Assembly (NCBI RefSeq): GCF_000430645.1
Contig: NZ_AUMK01000003.1
Location: 434,001-498,000, forward strand
Source: Aquimarina latercula DSM 2041
GTDB lineage: Bacteria > Bacteroidota > Bacteroidia > Flavobacteriales > Flavobacteriaceae
Direction: 5' to 3'
Length of the DNA: 64,000 nt
Shown here: positions 35,394 through 44,916 of the stretch, piece after piece
Layout of the letters: each line of letters starts with the position of its first letter
Position numbering within the stretch: the stretch's first letter is position 1
Position numbers and translations under genes: made by a program
The notes under the pieces: generated by a model
Told to the model about the DNA's origin: nothing
The model's input: only the letters and a program-made list of their open reading frames with translations
Databases searched by the model: none

Positions 35394-36134
35394 TTACAAT
35401 CTTCTACGTCGTTTTCTTGTTTCATATTCATTTTTCTCATTACGATCATCCTGTCGTTCTCTTCTATCTTCTATTCTTTCTCTATTATCTTCTGCGAGTT
35501 CTCTTTTAGTAGCCACAATATCTTGCTCTAATGTTTGGACAAATTCTGAAGCTAATTTCTTTTTAGCTATCATTTTTTCTATTTCAGCCTGGTTAAATGA
35601 GAAATTGAAATCTTTAAGTTCTTTAAGGATTATTGTCTGACGTTCTGCTCGTTTAATTTGCATCTCAAAATCTTTAATATCATCTCGTCTATCTCTTTGA
35701 TCATCTCGTTTATTAATTCTATCTCTCGCCATGTCTCTTTGATCATCTTTTCTATCATACCCACCTCGATCAGAGTCTTCACGATTATTTCGTATTTCCC
35801 TTCTTTCAGATCTTATTTCCGAAGAACTTTGAGCTATCTCAATTCTAGCCTGTTTTGCTTTTAGATTACTTTGTTCGACTTCTCGAATCATATCTGTTAT
35901 AATATCTTTTTTTAACAGATTTACTCTTGTAACATCCTTTAAGTCAAAAGATTCTTCAAATAGTTTAATTTTGACTTTTAATGCTTTTAATTCTTTACTA
36001 TCTCTTTCGAGGTTTTTCTTCCCTTCTATAATTTGCTTCGTATTTTGAATAGCTTCTTTTACATTTTGACCATTTACTGTTAATCCTATTATTAAGAAAA
36101 GAATTACCAAGAGTTTACTATTTGAAATTTTCAT
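35394..36134 (-). CDS. Secreted coiled-coil protein, Arg/Asp-rich
   Basis: A 246-aa protein with signal peptide (LLVILFLIIGLTVNGQ). The rest is highly charged and helical: Lys/Glu heptads first, then an Arg/Asp-rich middle (RRDDIKDFEMQIKRAERQ, RDDQRDRRDD-type runs) and a very basic end (ETRKRRRRL). Long coiled coil in the periplasm or envelope is likely. No family is recognised. It lies 14 bp after a DUF6515-like gene, in the same operon. Confidence 0.7.
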   Translation of the reverse strand: MKISNSKLLVILFLIIGLTVNGQNVKEAIQNTKQIIEGKKNLERDSKELKALKVKIKLFEESFDLKDVTRVNLLKKDIITDMIREVEQSNLKAKQARIEIAQSSSEIRSERREIRNNREDSDRGGYDRKDDQRDMARDRINKRDDQRDRRDDIKDFEMQIKRAERQTIILKELKDFNFSFNQAEIEKMIAKKKLASEFVQTLEQDIVATKRELAEDNRERIEDRRERQDDRNEKNEYETRKRRRRL

Positions 36135-36148
36135 AATATGTATTTTAA

Positions 36149-36796
36149 TTAGTTGTTTTCTGATATATATACTACTTCATAAGCTGTATTTCCATCAAAA
36201 GTTGATATCTTCTTGTATAACATGTTGTTATACTCATAAAACACTTTTCCATCTAGAATCACTTCTTCTGCATCTTTGTGTATATCTTTAACTTGAGTTC
36301 CTACAGGTGGTTGTGTGATTTCATATTTTTCCTCTATTTCCTCACTTGTTTCTATTTCTTTATAATACGTTCCTGAGTGGTAATAAACAACAGAGGGTCC
36401 AGTTATAATTCTTACATAACCTACTGGCAATACAGTCACTCTAAATCCAACAGGTGGCAATACGATTACATATCCATCACCGTAAACTGTATAAAATGTT
36501 CCCGAATAGTAGTAGTATGGTAATCCTCTGTAAATTACTCTAACATGGCGCCTGGGCAAAGTAGTAATCACCCGGTGATGTCTAGGATATCTATATCGTG
36601 GATTACGATATATAGGTTGCGTACGGTAACCATCGCCTCTAAAACTTCTGGAACTTTGATTGTTGTTTTTTGGATACGTTCTTTCTGAAGTTGCTCTATT
36701 TCGACTAGTATTATTTCTTTGTGCAATTGTAGATTCTGTAGCGCTAAATATTAGTAATACTAGACATATTTTTAATATATTAATAACTGTTTTCAT
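36149..36796 (-). CDS. DUF6515-like secreted protein (Tyr/Arg/Pro-rich)
   Basis: A 215-aa protein with signal peptide (ending STIAQ), a disordered Arg/Asn/Ser-rich region, then a beta-rich Tyr-rich core (YRGLPYYYYSGTFYTVYGDG, LPPVGFRVTVLPVGYVRI) and two short repeats (VVYYHSGTYYKE, KVFYEYNNMLYKK). I recognise this as DUF6515-type, a common Bacteroidota family of unknown function. A TACTTTTG -7 box lies upstream. Confidence 0.72.
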   Translation of the reverse strand: MKTVINILKICLVLLIFSATESTIAQRNNTSRNRATSERTYPKNNNQSSRSFRGDGYRTQPIYRNPRYRYPRHHRVITTLPRRHVRVIYRGLPYYYYSGTFYTVYGDGYVIVLPPVGFRVTVLPVGYVRIITGPSVVYYHSGTYYKEIETSEEIEEKYEITQPPVGTQVKDIHKDAEEVILDGKVFYEYNNMLYKKISTFDGNTAYEVVYISENN

Positions 36797-36844
36797 CTGA
36801 TTTTATATTATACTTTTAAACAATTGATTTTCTTAATCTTTAGT

Positions 36845-36852
36845 CAAAAGTA
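36845..36852 (-). promoter_or_regulatory. -7 box TACTTTTG upstream of the DUF6515-like gene
   Basis: Minus-strand TACTTTTG fits TAnnTTTG, 49 nt before the start codon at 36796. Confidence 0.45.
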
Positions 36853-36947
36853 TATTTAGACCTGTTGAAAACAGAGGCTATATTAACTGAAACGTATAAA
36901 TATGGAACTGAAACAAACTAATAATCCAATGAAACAATTTGGACTAT

Positions 36948-38009
36948 TTATTGCTTCGGGAATTTTAGAGTTCCTATTTTACCTTCTCTCAAAATAGTTA
37001 TGGAAATAGAATCACCTTTTTTTAATGTTTTTATCTTTTCTTTTATTTGATATCCGCTATTATCATTTTCAAATTTTATATCCATAATATCCAAAATAAC
37101 ATCTCCTCCTAAAACTATTTGTTCACCATCTATAATAGCAGGGATCTGTCCTCCTCTTAAGCCCAGTTTCCCGGCTGTACCTTGGGTAGATGTATTAAGA
37201 ATTAGCAAACCTGATCTTTGAGGGATATTAAGCACTTTAGCAAGATCCCCAGAAATTATTCTGGCATCCATTCCTGTCCAAGTATCTGGATCTTCCATTA
37301 ATATTTTTTTTGCTACATTAGAAGACACTGCAAATCCAATACCGTCGAATCCCCCAGAAATGGTATATATTCTGCTAGCAATACCAATCACTTCTCCTTT
37401 CATGTTAAAAACCGGGCCACCAGAATTACCAGGGTTGATAGCAGCATCAGTTTGTAAAAATTCTACTTTAATAAAGTTGTTACTTAAATTTTCTGGAATG
37501 TGCCTACCGCTTAAGATTCCTTTTGATAACGATTGTTTGAAACCATGAGGAGCACCTAAAACGAAGACATCCTCCCCTATTTGGACACTGTCAGAGTTTC
37601 CAATTTTAGCTACTGTTTTATTATTTACCAAAAACTCATCTTTAATTTTTAATAAAGCTACATCTGCGCTTGGATTAGAAGATATAACTTCTGCCTCATA
37701 CCTATCACCATCTACAAATTCTACAGTAATTACTTCTGCTGCTTTGATTACGTGTTCTGCTGTCCAAATCAATCCTTCTTTAGAAATTAAAAAACCTGAA
37801 CCTTGTGATGATTGTGTTGCCAATTTTCTATTAACACCTTCTCCTTGTGATCCAATACTAACGACATCAATAACTACAACCGATGAGTTAATTTTATTGT
37901 AGAGGTCAGCTAAATTTTGACTATACATACTTCCTGTTATAAAAAAGAAAATTGCTGAAACATTAAAAAGTAGTTGATTACCGTACATTGAGAAATTAGT
38001 TGTTTTCAT
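36948..38009 (-). CDS. Trypsin-like S1C serine protease (HtrA-like) with PDZ-like end
   Basis: A 353-aa exported protein. The catalytic triad is visible: His in WTAEHVIKAAE, Asp in SADVALLKI and Ser in INPGNSGGPVFN. The C-terminal ~110 residues resemble a PDZ domain (LGLRGGQIPAI, VILDIMDIKF, SITILREGKIGTLKF). Such periplasmic proteases deal with envelope stress. It is the next gene after the K+ channel in the minus-strand array, with a 96-bp gap. Confidence 0.88.
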   Translation of the reverse strand: MKTTNFSMYGNQLLFNVSAIFFFITGSMYSQNLADLYNKINSSVVVIDVVSIGSQGEGVNRKLATQSSQGSGFLISKEGLIWTAEHVIKAAEVITVEFVDGDRYEAEVISSNPSADVALLKIKDEFLVNNKTVAKIGNSDSVQIGEDVFVLGAPHGFKQSLSKGILSGRHIPENLSNNFIKVEFLQTDAAINPGNSGGPVFNMKGEVIGIASRIYTISGGFDGIGFAVSSNVAKKILMEDPDTWTGMDARIISGDLAKVLNIPQRSGLLILNTSTQGTAGKLGLRGGQIPAIIDGEQIVLGGDVILDIMDIKFENDNSGYQIKEKIKTLKKGDSISITILREGKIGTLKFPKQ

Positions 38010-38105
38010 CTGTTTATCTAGTTTATAAAGAATACTATATTTTACTATTAATGGTATTTATCTAATCTTAGAAATTAATAATCATATACTAATAATTCTT
38101 ATATT

Positions 38106-38783
38106 TTATTCTATATTATTTTTAGGAATCTGCCCTATATATTTCCCCACTACAATAGCAGTTAAAATTACTAAATAAAATTGCCCTATCATCCCTATCA
38201 AAATAGCTGCTTTCTGCGCTAAAGAGGTTACAGGAACAATTTCACCATACCCTATTGTCATTAAGGTTATATAACTATAATACATCAAACGTTCTGTAAA
38301 TAATTGAGATTGCTCTACAGTTGCGTTAAGTCCTTCAAAAGAACCAGGATGTACTATTTCTATACTCAAACAAATAAAAAAACTAATTAATCCCAATGAT
38401 ATATAACCACTAATGAGCCCAAAAATCACATTCTTATTAACGATTTTAGCTTCCCATATTTGTTGTATAATTTCAAAAGTTACAATGGTGTAAAATAAAA
38501 AGGAAACCCCCATATTGAGTAACTTTAAAACTTGGCTGCCTTTATCTTCTAAAAAATCTGCACCAAAAACAATTCCGGATATAATTAGTAATACTATAAA
38601 AAACCACATTACCTTTCTCTTCTTCGAAATCAATATAATTCCTGCTATTAAATTGATAAGGAATAGTAAAGGCGATATAAATTTTTCAAAAAAATATTCT
38701 GGTAAAATCAGTGAGCCAAAGAGAATACTTATCTGACTAAATAAGAAAAGTTCAAAACGATATTGATATATTTTTTTTATCAT
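38106..38783 (-). CDS. Two-pore-domain-type potassium channel (Ion_trans_2)
   Basis: A 225-aa membrane protein with about six helices. The K+ selectivity filter is explicit in TLMTIGYGEIVPV (TIGYG), between a pore helix and the last TM. It has no regulatory RCK domain at the end. The start is 2 bp after the DUF2235 gene stop. A K+ channel in an efflux-pump operon is unusual and may couple membrane potential to the pump. Confidence 0.88.
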   Translation of the reverse strand: MIKKIYQYRFELFLFSQISILFGSLILPEYFFEKFISPLLFLINLIAGIILISKKRKVMWFFIVLLIISGIVFGADFLEDKGSQVLKLLNMGVSFLFYTIVTFEIIQQIWEAKIVNKNVIFGLISGYISLGLISFFICLSIEIVHPGSFEGLNATVEQSQLFTERLMYYSYITLMTIGYGEIVPVTSLAQKAAILIGMIGQFYLVILTAIVVGKYIGQIPKNNIE

Positions 38784-38785
38784 AT

Positions 38786-40015
38786 TTATTTTTCAATTAT
38801 AAAGCATTCTGTATCCTCTATATAATCATAACCTCCTAAATCATTTTTCTCAAAACACTCACTAAATAGTTTAATTAAGTTAATTTCATAGGTCTGCAAA
38901 GAAATTTTTAATCGATCTAAAACAGATTGATGTATTTTTAATTTTTCTTTTTTATATCCATTTTTTGATACTAAAAGTGACAATTTACGACTTCTTCTCG
39001 GGTAAAATAGGCGAACAAATCCTTTTGCCGGGTTGTTAGTTTTATCAAAACGATCTTGGTATACATTGACATTCTCAGGTAATAATTTATATTCGGTAAG
39101 CTGATCAATCATCCAGTTTAAGGAAACTCCACTAATATTAGTGTTTTTAGCACCTCCACCTACATCAGAATGAGCGCCAAAAAACCAAACTTCATTCACT
39201 ACGTCTTCAGGTTTAACTTCTTTACAAGTAGCAAATAATCGTTCTTGAGTAAGCAAAACTGGAGTAAATATAGAACTTCGATTATCATTTAATGATAATG
39301 CATGCACCGCTTTTTTAACATTACATAATTGATCAAAATAGTTATTTTTCGGTGCATAATATTCTTCATCGTATTTAGGTATTCCCAGGGCAGCAACAGT
39401 ATCCCATAGGCCCATAAATTCTATTTTATAATTATTTGGATCTAGGGTATTCTGCTTGGTTATTTTTTTAACATCCTCTCTCCTTTCCCGAAGGTTCTTT
39501 TTACTTTTATGAGCATCATAAATTTTTCTAACAAATTGTAATCTTTTTTCCTTTGGAATATGTTGTAAATCTGGAATCCCAGCAACATAAATAAGGCCAG
39601 CGAGAATTCTAGATGCATATGCTCCACGACTAAAACCAAAAATATAAATTTGATCTCCACGTAGATGATTATAATTTTCTGCAAGATATAGATACCCTTT
39701 ACATACTTCTCTTTTAATACCAGATCCGGTAATCAATCCCAATAAATCAGCTCCATTCCCTACACCTCTTAAATAAACAGCTCTTATATCAGGATTGTTT
39801 TGTAGTGTAGTTAAATTATAAAGTTTAGATACATTTGTATAGCTACTTTCATTATTGTGCGTTCCATCTAAAAATATTGCTATTTTCTTAGAAGCATTAT
39901 TTAATTGAAAAGGTTGGTGTACAATAGGTTCTTTTATTCCGCATCCATAAATTATAAACAACAACAAAAGAATTAATGATTTATTATAATACCACATTTT
40001 ATGAGGAATGATCAT
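38786..40015 (-). CDS. DUF2235 (Tle1-like) alpha/beta hydrolase lipoprotein
   Basis: A 409-aa lipoprotein (Cys25 in LLFIIYGCG). The DUF2235 fold has IAIFLDGTHNN and a nucleophile-elbow IFGFSRGAYASR (G-x-S-x-G), plus LWDTVAALG and EVWFFGAHSDVGGG (acid/His). DUF2235 includes T6SS phospholipase effectors (Tle1). Here it is an anchored lipoprotein in an efflux-like operon and not near T6SS genes, so a housekeeping lipase or esterase role is equally possible. The start overlaps the preceding lipoprotein stop by 1 nt (TAATG). Confidence 0.85.
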   Translation of the reverse strand: MIIPHKMWYYNKSLILLLLFIIYGCGIKEPIVHQPFQLNNASKKIAIFLDGTHNNESSYTNVSKLYNLTTLQNNPDIRAVYLRGVGNGADLLGLITGSGIKREVCKGYLYLAENYNHLRGDQIYIFGFSRGAYASRILAGLIYVAGIPDLQHIPKEKRLQFVRKIYDAHKSKKNLRERREDVKKITKQNTLDPNNYKIEFMGLWDTVAALGIPKYDEEYYAPKNNYFDQLCNVKKAVHALSLNDNRSSIFTPVLLTQERLFATCKEVKPEDVVNEVWFFGAHSDVGGGAKNTNISGVSLNWMIDQLTEYKLLPENVNVYQDRFDKTNNPAKGFVRLFYPRRSRKLSLLVSKNGYKKEKLKIHQSVLDRLKISLQTYEINLIKLFSECFEKNDLGGYDYIEDTECFIIEK

Positions 40016-40662
40016 TATTGTTTAAACTGATTAGAAACAATTTTAGAAAAATTGTCCAGTACCTTAGATGCAGACTTTGGATCAGTAATATCTATTACAG
40101 AAACACTTACTAATTGTCTGTCTTTCTCTAAGGTAAGATCGTAGGTTACTGCCTCTAAAATATACGTTTTGGATGTAGGCAAAGTACCACCATTTTCTGG
40201 TGCAGAAAGTTTAGGTAAGGTGTTGCTGATATCATCTTCATTATTAAAAACTAGAAAACTTTTACCTTCATACTCTTCGGGTATATTAGCGCGCTGAGGA
40301 GTATCTGATTTTTTTGTCTCGATTGTGTTTTTTAAAGATGTAACCAGAACACCTCCGATTCCTTTATCTACAAATAGTTTTATTATTTGATCTGTTTCTT
40401 TTGGTGCTGTTCTCTCTTTTTCTTCGAAATCAGGAAATATTTTATGCATCATCACTACATCAATATTATGATCTTTTAATTGATCGGCTATTGCTGTTTC
40501 ATATGATTTTCTAATTTCTAGATTAGGGCTTTTTGCAGCGATTAATATTTTCTTAGCTTTTAAAAATTGAAAATCCTTGGATTTCCATGAGTCTATCAAC
40601 TTAATAGAAGAACAGCCTAAAAAAAATGGTAATATTAGAACAAGTAATAATCTTTTTTTCAT
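40015..40662 (-). CDS. Hypothetical lipoprotein in efflux operon
   Basis: A 215-aa lipoprotein (lipobox FFLGCSS). It is a paralogue of the lipoprotein at 34123-34776. It sits between the RND pump gene and the DUF2235 gene, overlapping the latter. The core looks like an alpha/beta fold with alternating strands (KILIAAKSP, IDVVMMHKIFP, IGGVLVTSL). The function is unknown. An accessory role in the pump complex is an inference from position. Confidence 0.72.
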   Translation of the reverse strand: MKKRLLLVLILPFFLGCSSIKLIDSWKSKDFQFLKAKKILIAAKSPNLEIRKSYETAIADQLKDHNIDVVMMHKIFPDFEEKERTAPKETDQIIKLFVDKGIGGVLVTSLKNTIETKKSDTPQRANIPEEYEGKSFLVFNNEDDISNTLPKLSAPENGGTLPTSKTYILEAVTYDLTLEKDRQLVSVSVIDITDPKSASKVLDNFSKIVSNQFKQ

Positions 40663-40683
40663 TGTATCTGATACTATGCAAGA

Positions 40684-43600
40684 TTAATCTAATAATTCAT
40701 CATTAAAAGTATATTCTTTATAATCTACTTTATACAATACACTATAGAATGATGGAATATATAACAGTGTAATTACAGTACCAAATAACAAACCAATCAT
40801 AATAGTTACTGCCATAGGTTCCCACATTTCTCCACCTCCTAGATATAAGGGAATTAAACCCAATACTGTAGTAAATGTTGCCAATAAAATAGGTCTAAAA
40901 CGCTGAATACAAGCCGCAATAATAGCATCTTGGGGTTTTCTTTTTAATTCATTTTCTTCGATTTCAATGCGATCAATTAATACAATTGCATTATTGATCA
41001 CTATTCCTGCTAATGAAATTACACCTAGAAATGCCATAAATCCAAAAGGGACACCAAATAATAGTAATCCGATAACCATACCGATAACTCCTAACGGAAT
41101 TGTAGTTACAATCATCGTCATTTTTCTAAAAGAGTTAAATTGTATGATTAATAGCATTACAATAATAAATGCCGAAAGTGGTAGATAATTAGCTACAGCA
41201 CCCATATTTTCAGCACTATTCTCTGCATCTCCTCCTAATTTGTATGTATATTCTTTTCCCCATTTTGATTCTTGTTCTTTTAGCCAAGGTGTTATTACTG
41301 CAGTTATTTCAGAGGCATTTCCATCTTCCGTTAATTCGCTAGAAACATTAATGGTTCGTGTAAGGTCTAATCTTTTAATTTTAGAATATTGCCATTTCGG
41401 AATAATATTAGCTATCTGTAACAAGGGAACACTTTTTCCAGAGTTTTGACCATAAACATTAAGGGTTTCTAAAGAAGCTAGAGATTGTTGTTTTCCTTGA
41501 TTACTAGTCATTATAATTGGAATAGATTTATCATCTTCTCTAAATTCCCCGGCCTGAAAACCATCTAATACAGTTAGTAATGATATTGCTACATCTTGAT
41601 TAGTAATACCAGCTGTTTGCGCTTTGTTTTGATCAATGTCTATAACAAATTTCTTTCCTTTTGGTCCCCAATCATCCTTTATGTTTTTAGTTCCAGAAAT
41701 ACTAAAAAGTTTGGATTTTATTTCTTCGGCTATACTTGATAATTTATCAGGATCATCTCCAGATACTTTAATTTCTATAGGAGTTCCACTACCACCTGAC
41801 CCTAATAATCCAACTTTAATATCCGCATCTGGAAATGTATCGAAACAAAAAGCATCTAGCTTTTTTACCATATCATTATTTACTAAAAAAGATGAAGTGT
41901 TTACCAGAATATGGGCATAATTTGAATTTGCTTCATCCGCACTATATCCCAAATCATAAGATGAAGGTCCTTTTCCTATATATGAAGACCAATCAACAAT
42001 ACCATCGGACCTCTTTTCTGTAACTTTTAAATTATTCGTTATAAATTTTTCAATACTTAATATAGTAGCTGTAGTACTTTCAATTTTGGTTCCTTCGGGT
42101 AAGTTAATATCAATTGTGATCATATTACGATCACTATCTGGGAAAAACACAAACGCTAGTTTTGTAAATCCATACAGTGATAAAAAGAATAGAACAACAA
42201 TACTAATCAACACTGTTTTTTTCCAAGTTAATACTATTAAAATAAGGTCTTTATACTTAGATTTCAAGAGGTTAATCATACGATCCAAAAAGCCAATTTT
42301 GCCATCTTCTCTTTTTTTAATTTTTAGAAAAAACACACAAAATAAAGTAATAATACTCAACGAAATTATCCACGATGATAGCAACGCAATGGTAATCACA
42401 ACAAAAATAGGCCCCATAATATCTCCCATTACTGATTCTGCCATAAAGAATGCAAGAAACGCAGCAGAAGTTGTTAAAGTAGAAATCAATAAAGGCATAA
42501 ATAATTCAGCACAAGAGTCAATCGCAGCTTTTTTAACATCAATTCCATTTTCCATTTTTACCATTATGGATTCTGCAACAACAATAGCATTATCAACCAT
42601 CATTCCTAAAGCCATTATCAATGCAGCGAGTGTAATCTGATTAAGCCCTACATCAATAAGTCCCATAACCATAATCGTTGTAATAGTAACGATAGGTATC
42701 AAACTGGCTATTACCATTCCAGTTCTGAAGCCTAAGAAAATAAGCATTACAGCCAGCACAATAGCAATGGACTGCATTAGATTACCCAGAAAATCATTAA
42801 TCTTAAGATCTATATATTGGTCTATTGAAGCTAATCGAGATACTTCTAGCCCTATAGGGAGTTTCGCTTGCCATTGGGCTAATAAAATATCAATTTCTTC
42901 CCCTAATTTTATAATATTCCTTCCTTCTTTTAGTGAAATATGTAATGAAATAGCATCTTTACCGTTGATTCTTACTTTCTGATTAGGAGGGTCAATATAT
43001 CCTTTTTCTATTTTAGTAATATCACCTAAACTAACAACTTGTCCGCTTTGCCCAATAGGTATTAACATATTTTCTATATCTGTAATAGAATTAAAATTAC
43101 CTGTTGGTTCAAGAATAATTCGTTCTTCTTCGATATTTACTTCTCCACCAGAATTTAGAATATTAGTACTTGATATAATTCCTTGTAAGGTGCTAGAAGT
43201 TAACCCATAAGCTTTTAATTTAGTATTATCAAACTTAACAAAAACACGTTCATCTTGTGATCCATTAATTTCTACTTTGGCTGCATCCTCTAATTTGATT
43301 AAATCATCCCTAAGATCATCTGCCTTTTCTTTCATAGTAGCATAAGAAAACCCGTCGCTAGTAATTCCGACAGCAATTCCAAAAACTTCTCCAATGCCAT
43401 CGTCATTTAATTGTGGTTGTACATTATTAGGTAAATCATCAATTGTATTTAATTTACGACGAAGTCGATCCCATACAGATTGTAACTGCTCTGGAGTAAC
43501 TTCCATTTTTAATTCCACCTGAACAACTGATAATCCAGTTCTGGAAGTACTTGTTACTTTTTTGAGTTCAGGAAGTTCTTGAGCTATTTTTTCAATTTTA

Positions 43601-43794
43601 TCCGTCACCAACTCCTCTACTCTTTCTGGACTTGCTCCAGGAAATGAAGAAACCACTGAAGCTACACGAACTGTATATGGAGGCATACTATCACGAGAAA
43701 GTGACGCATAATATACCATACCCATTATCATAATTACTGCTAGGATACTTAAAGAAACACGATTTTTTTCAATGGAAAATTTAGCAAAATTCAT
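40684..43794 (-). CDS. RND efflux permease (AcrB/MexB-type)
   Basis: A 1036-aa inner-membrane pump with the 12-TM, two-porter-loop pattern and the SRDSMPPYTVRVASVVSSFP N-terminal segment. The proton-relay helix 4 reads MALGMMVDNAIVV: the first of the usual Asp pair is kept and the second is Asn. Other signatures are FFPDSDRNMITIDINLPEGT and LLIIQFNSFRKMTMIVTTIP. It likely exports drugs or toxic metabolites through the TolC-like gene upstream. The order is TolC, adaptor, pump (+ accessory genes) on one strand. Confidence 0.93.
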   Translation of the reverse strand: MNFAKFSIEKNRVSLSILAVIMIMGMVYYASLSRDSMPPYTVRVASVVSSFPGASPERVEELVTDKIEKIAQELPELKKVTSTSRTGLSVVQVELKMEVTPEQLQSVWDRLRRKLNTIDDLPNNVQPQLNDDGIGEVFGIAVGITSDGFSYATMKEKADDLRDDLIKLEDAAKVEINGSQDERVFVKFDNTKLKAYGLTSSTLQGIISSTNILNSGGEVNIEEERIILEPTGNFNSITDIENMLIPIGQSGQVVSLGDITKIEKGYIDPPNQKVRINGKDAISLHISLKEGRNIIKLGEEIDILLAQWQAKLPIGLEVSRLASIDQYIDLKINDFLGNLMQSIAIVLAVMLIFLGFRTGMVIASLIPIVTITTIMVMGLIDVGLNQITLAALIMALGMMVDNAIVVAESIMVKMENGIDVKKAAIDSCAELFMPLLISTLTTSAAFLAFFMAESVMGDIMGPIFVVITIALLSSWIISLSIITLFCVFFLKIKKREDGKIGFLDRMINLLKSKYKDLILIVLTWKKTVLISIVVLFFLSLYGFTKLAFVFFPDSDRNMITIDINLPEGTKIESTTATILSIEKFITNNLKVTEKRSDGIVDWSSYIGKGPSSYDLGYSADEANSNYAHILVNTSSFLVNNDMVKKLDAFCFDTFPDADIKVGLLGSGGSGTPIEIKVSGDDPDKLSSIAEEIKSKLFSISGTKNIKDDWGPKGKKFVIDIDQNKAQTAGITNQDVAISLLTVLDGFQAGEFREDDKSIPIIMTSNQGKQQSLASLETLNVYGQNSGKSVPLLQIANIIPKWQYSKIKRLDLTRTINVSSELTEDGNASEITAVITPWLKEQESKWGKEYTYKLGGDAENSAENMGAVANYLPLSAFIIVMLLIIQFNSFRKMTMIVTTIPLGVIGMVIGLLLFGVPFGFMAFLGVISLAGIVINNAIVLIDRIEIEENELKRKPQDAIIAACIQRFRPILLATFTTVLGLIPLYLGGGEMWEPMAVTIMIGLLFGTVITLLYIPSFYSVLYKVDYKEYTFNDELLD

Positions 43795-43815
43795 AGTTGA
43801 TTCTTTTGATACTAA

Positions 43816-44907
43816 TTATTGTAATTTTACTTTTTGACCATCTAATAAGGTTTGTAAACCAGCGGTGGCAATTTTTTGTCCTTCAGAAAGCCCCTTTTTA
43901 ATTTTAAACCCATTGGTTGTAAGTTCTCCAATTTCTATACGATGTTTTTTTACTACTGCACTAGATCCATCTTCTGCCGTAATTAAAAACACAAAATTAC
44001 CTTCTCCATCTTCTCCAACCGCCTTAACTGGTATTATCAATGTAGTATCGGATTGATCCTGATCACTACTAAAATTGAACGTTACACTAGCCGTCATACC
44101 AGGTTTTATTTCTTTGGCAGGATCTGTTATATCGATCTTTATTGGATATGTTGCAGAACCTTCTCCAACAATAGGAGCTATTTCAATCACAGTACCATTA
44201 AATTTTTTGTCTTCTAAGGAGGATAAAGAAATATCTGGAATCATCCCTAATTTCACTTTATTAATTACATTTTCAGGTAACCCTACTTCTACATTGGTAT
44301 GGTCTCCAGCATTTAATATTGCGATTACTTGTCCTGCACTAACATTTTCATTCAATTCACTATTTTTAGCGGCTATGATACCCGTTTTTGGTGCTTTGAT
44401 ATATCCATAACTAATCTGCGATTGCTGAATACCTTTGTTACGTTTAGCCGACTCATATTGATCCAATGCACTTTGGTAGCTGTTTTTTGCAGATTCATAA
44501 TCACTTAAAGAATTACTTCCTTTTTCATATAAAGATTTTATTCTATCTAAACTTGATTTTGCTGTATTCATAGCAGATTTTGCACTATTTAGCGCAGAAA
44601 CTGATTGCTCATATGCAAGATTGGCTTGTACATTATCTAACTTAGCAATTAAATCACCTTTGTTTATTTTTTGACCTACTTTAATATCTAATGTGGTTAT
44701 AATTCCAGTACTTCTAAAACTCAGTTCGATTTCGTCACCAGCTTTGGCTACACCACTAAAAGTCCTAATATTTTGAGCATCTGATGTTCCTACAACCTGG
44801 TATTGTACTGGTCTCAGTACTTCTTCTTTTATAATCTCTTTATCTTTACAGGCACTAAATATTAAAAAAGTTAATACCATCAGGAGTATATGTTTTACGA
44901 ATTTCAT
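43816..44907 (-). CDS. RND periplasmic adaptor (membrane-fusion protein), lipoprotein
   Basis: A 363-aa lipoprotein (lipobox LIFSAC). Domains in order: barrel-sandwich/lipoyl halves (EIELSFRSTGIITTLDIKVG, KINKGDLIAKLDN), an alpha-helical hairpin (~75-155), the second lipoyl half (YIKAPKTGIIAAKN) and the membrane-proximal domain ending ATAGLQTLLDGQKVKLQ. It joins the RND pump to the TolC-like channel and lies between them, 21 bp from the pump gene. Confidence 0.92.
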   Translation of the reverse strand: MKFVKHILLMVLTFLIFSACKDKEIIKEEVLRPVQYQVVGTSDAQNIRTFSGVAKAGDEIELSFRSTGIITTLDIKVGQKINKGDLIAKLDNVQANLAYEQSVSALNSAKSAMNTAKSSLDRIKSLYEKGSNSLSDYESAKNSYQSALDQYESAKRNKGIQQSQISYGYIKAPKTGIIAAKNSELNENVSAGQVIAILNAGDHTNVEVGLPENVINKVKLGMIPDISLSSLEDKKFNGTVIEIAPIVGEGSATYPIKIDITDPAKEIKPGMTASVTFNFSSDQDQSDTTLIIPVKAVGEDGEGNFVFLITAEDGSSAVVKKHRIEIGELTTNGFKIKKGLSEGQKIATAGLQTLLDGQKVKLQ

Positions 44908-44916
44908 AGTTGATAC

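Noticed and set aside
38786..40015. T6SS effector module
   Set aside because: DUF2235 resembles Tle1, but no VgrG, Hcp, PAAR or immunity gene is nearby, and the protein is a lipoprotein inside an efflux-type operon.
42086..42640. 184-aa + strand ORF inside the RND pump gene
   Set aside because: It is antisense to the well-conserved AcrB-type permease and has the repetitive Ile/Thr composition of a shadow.
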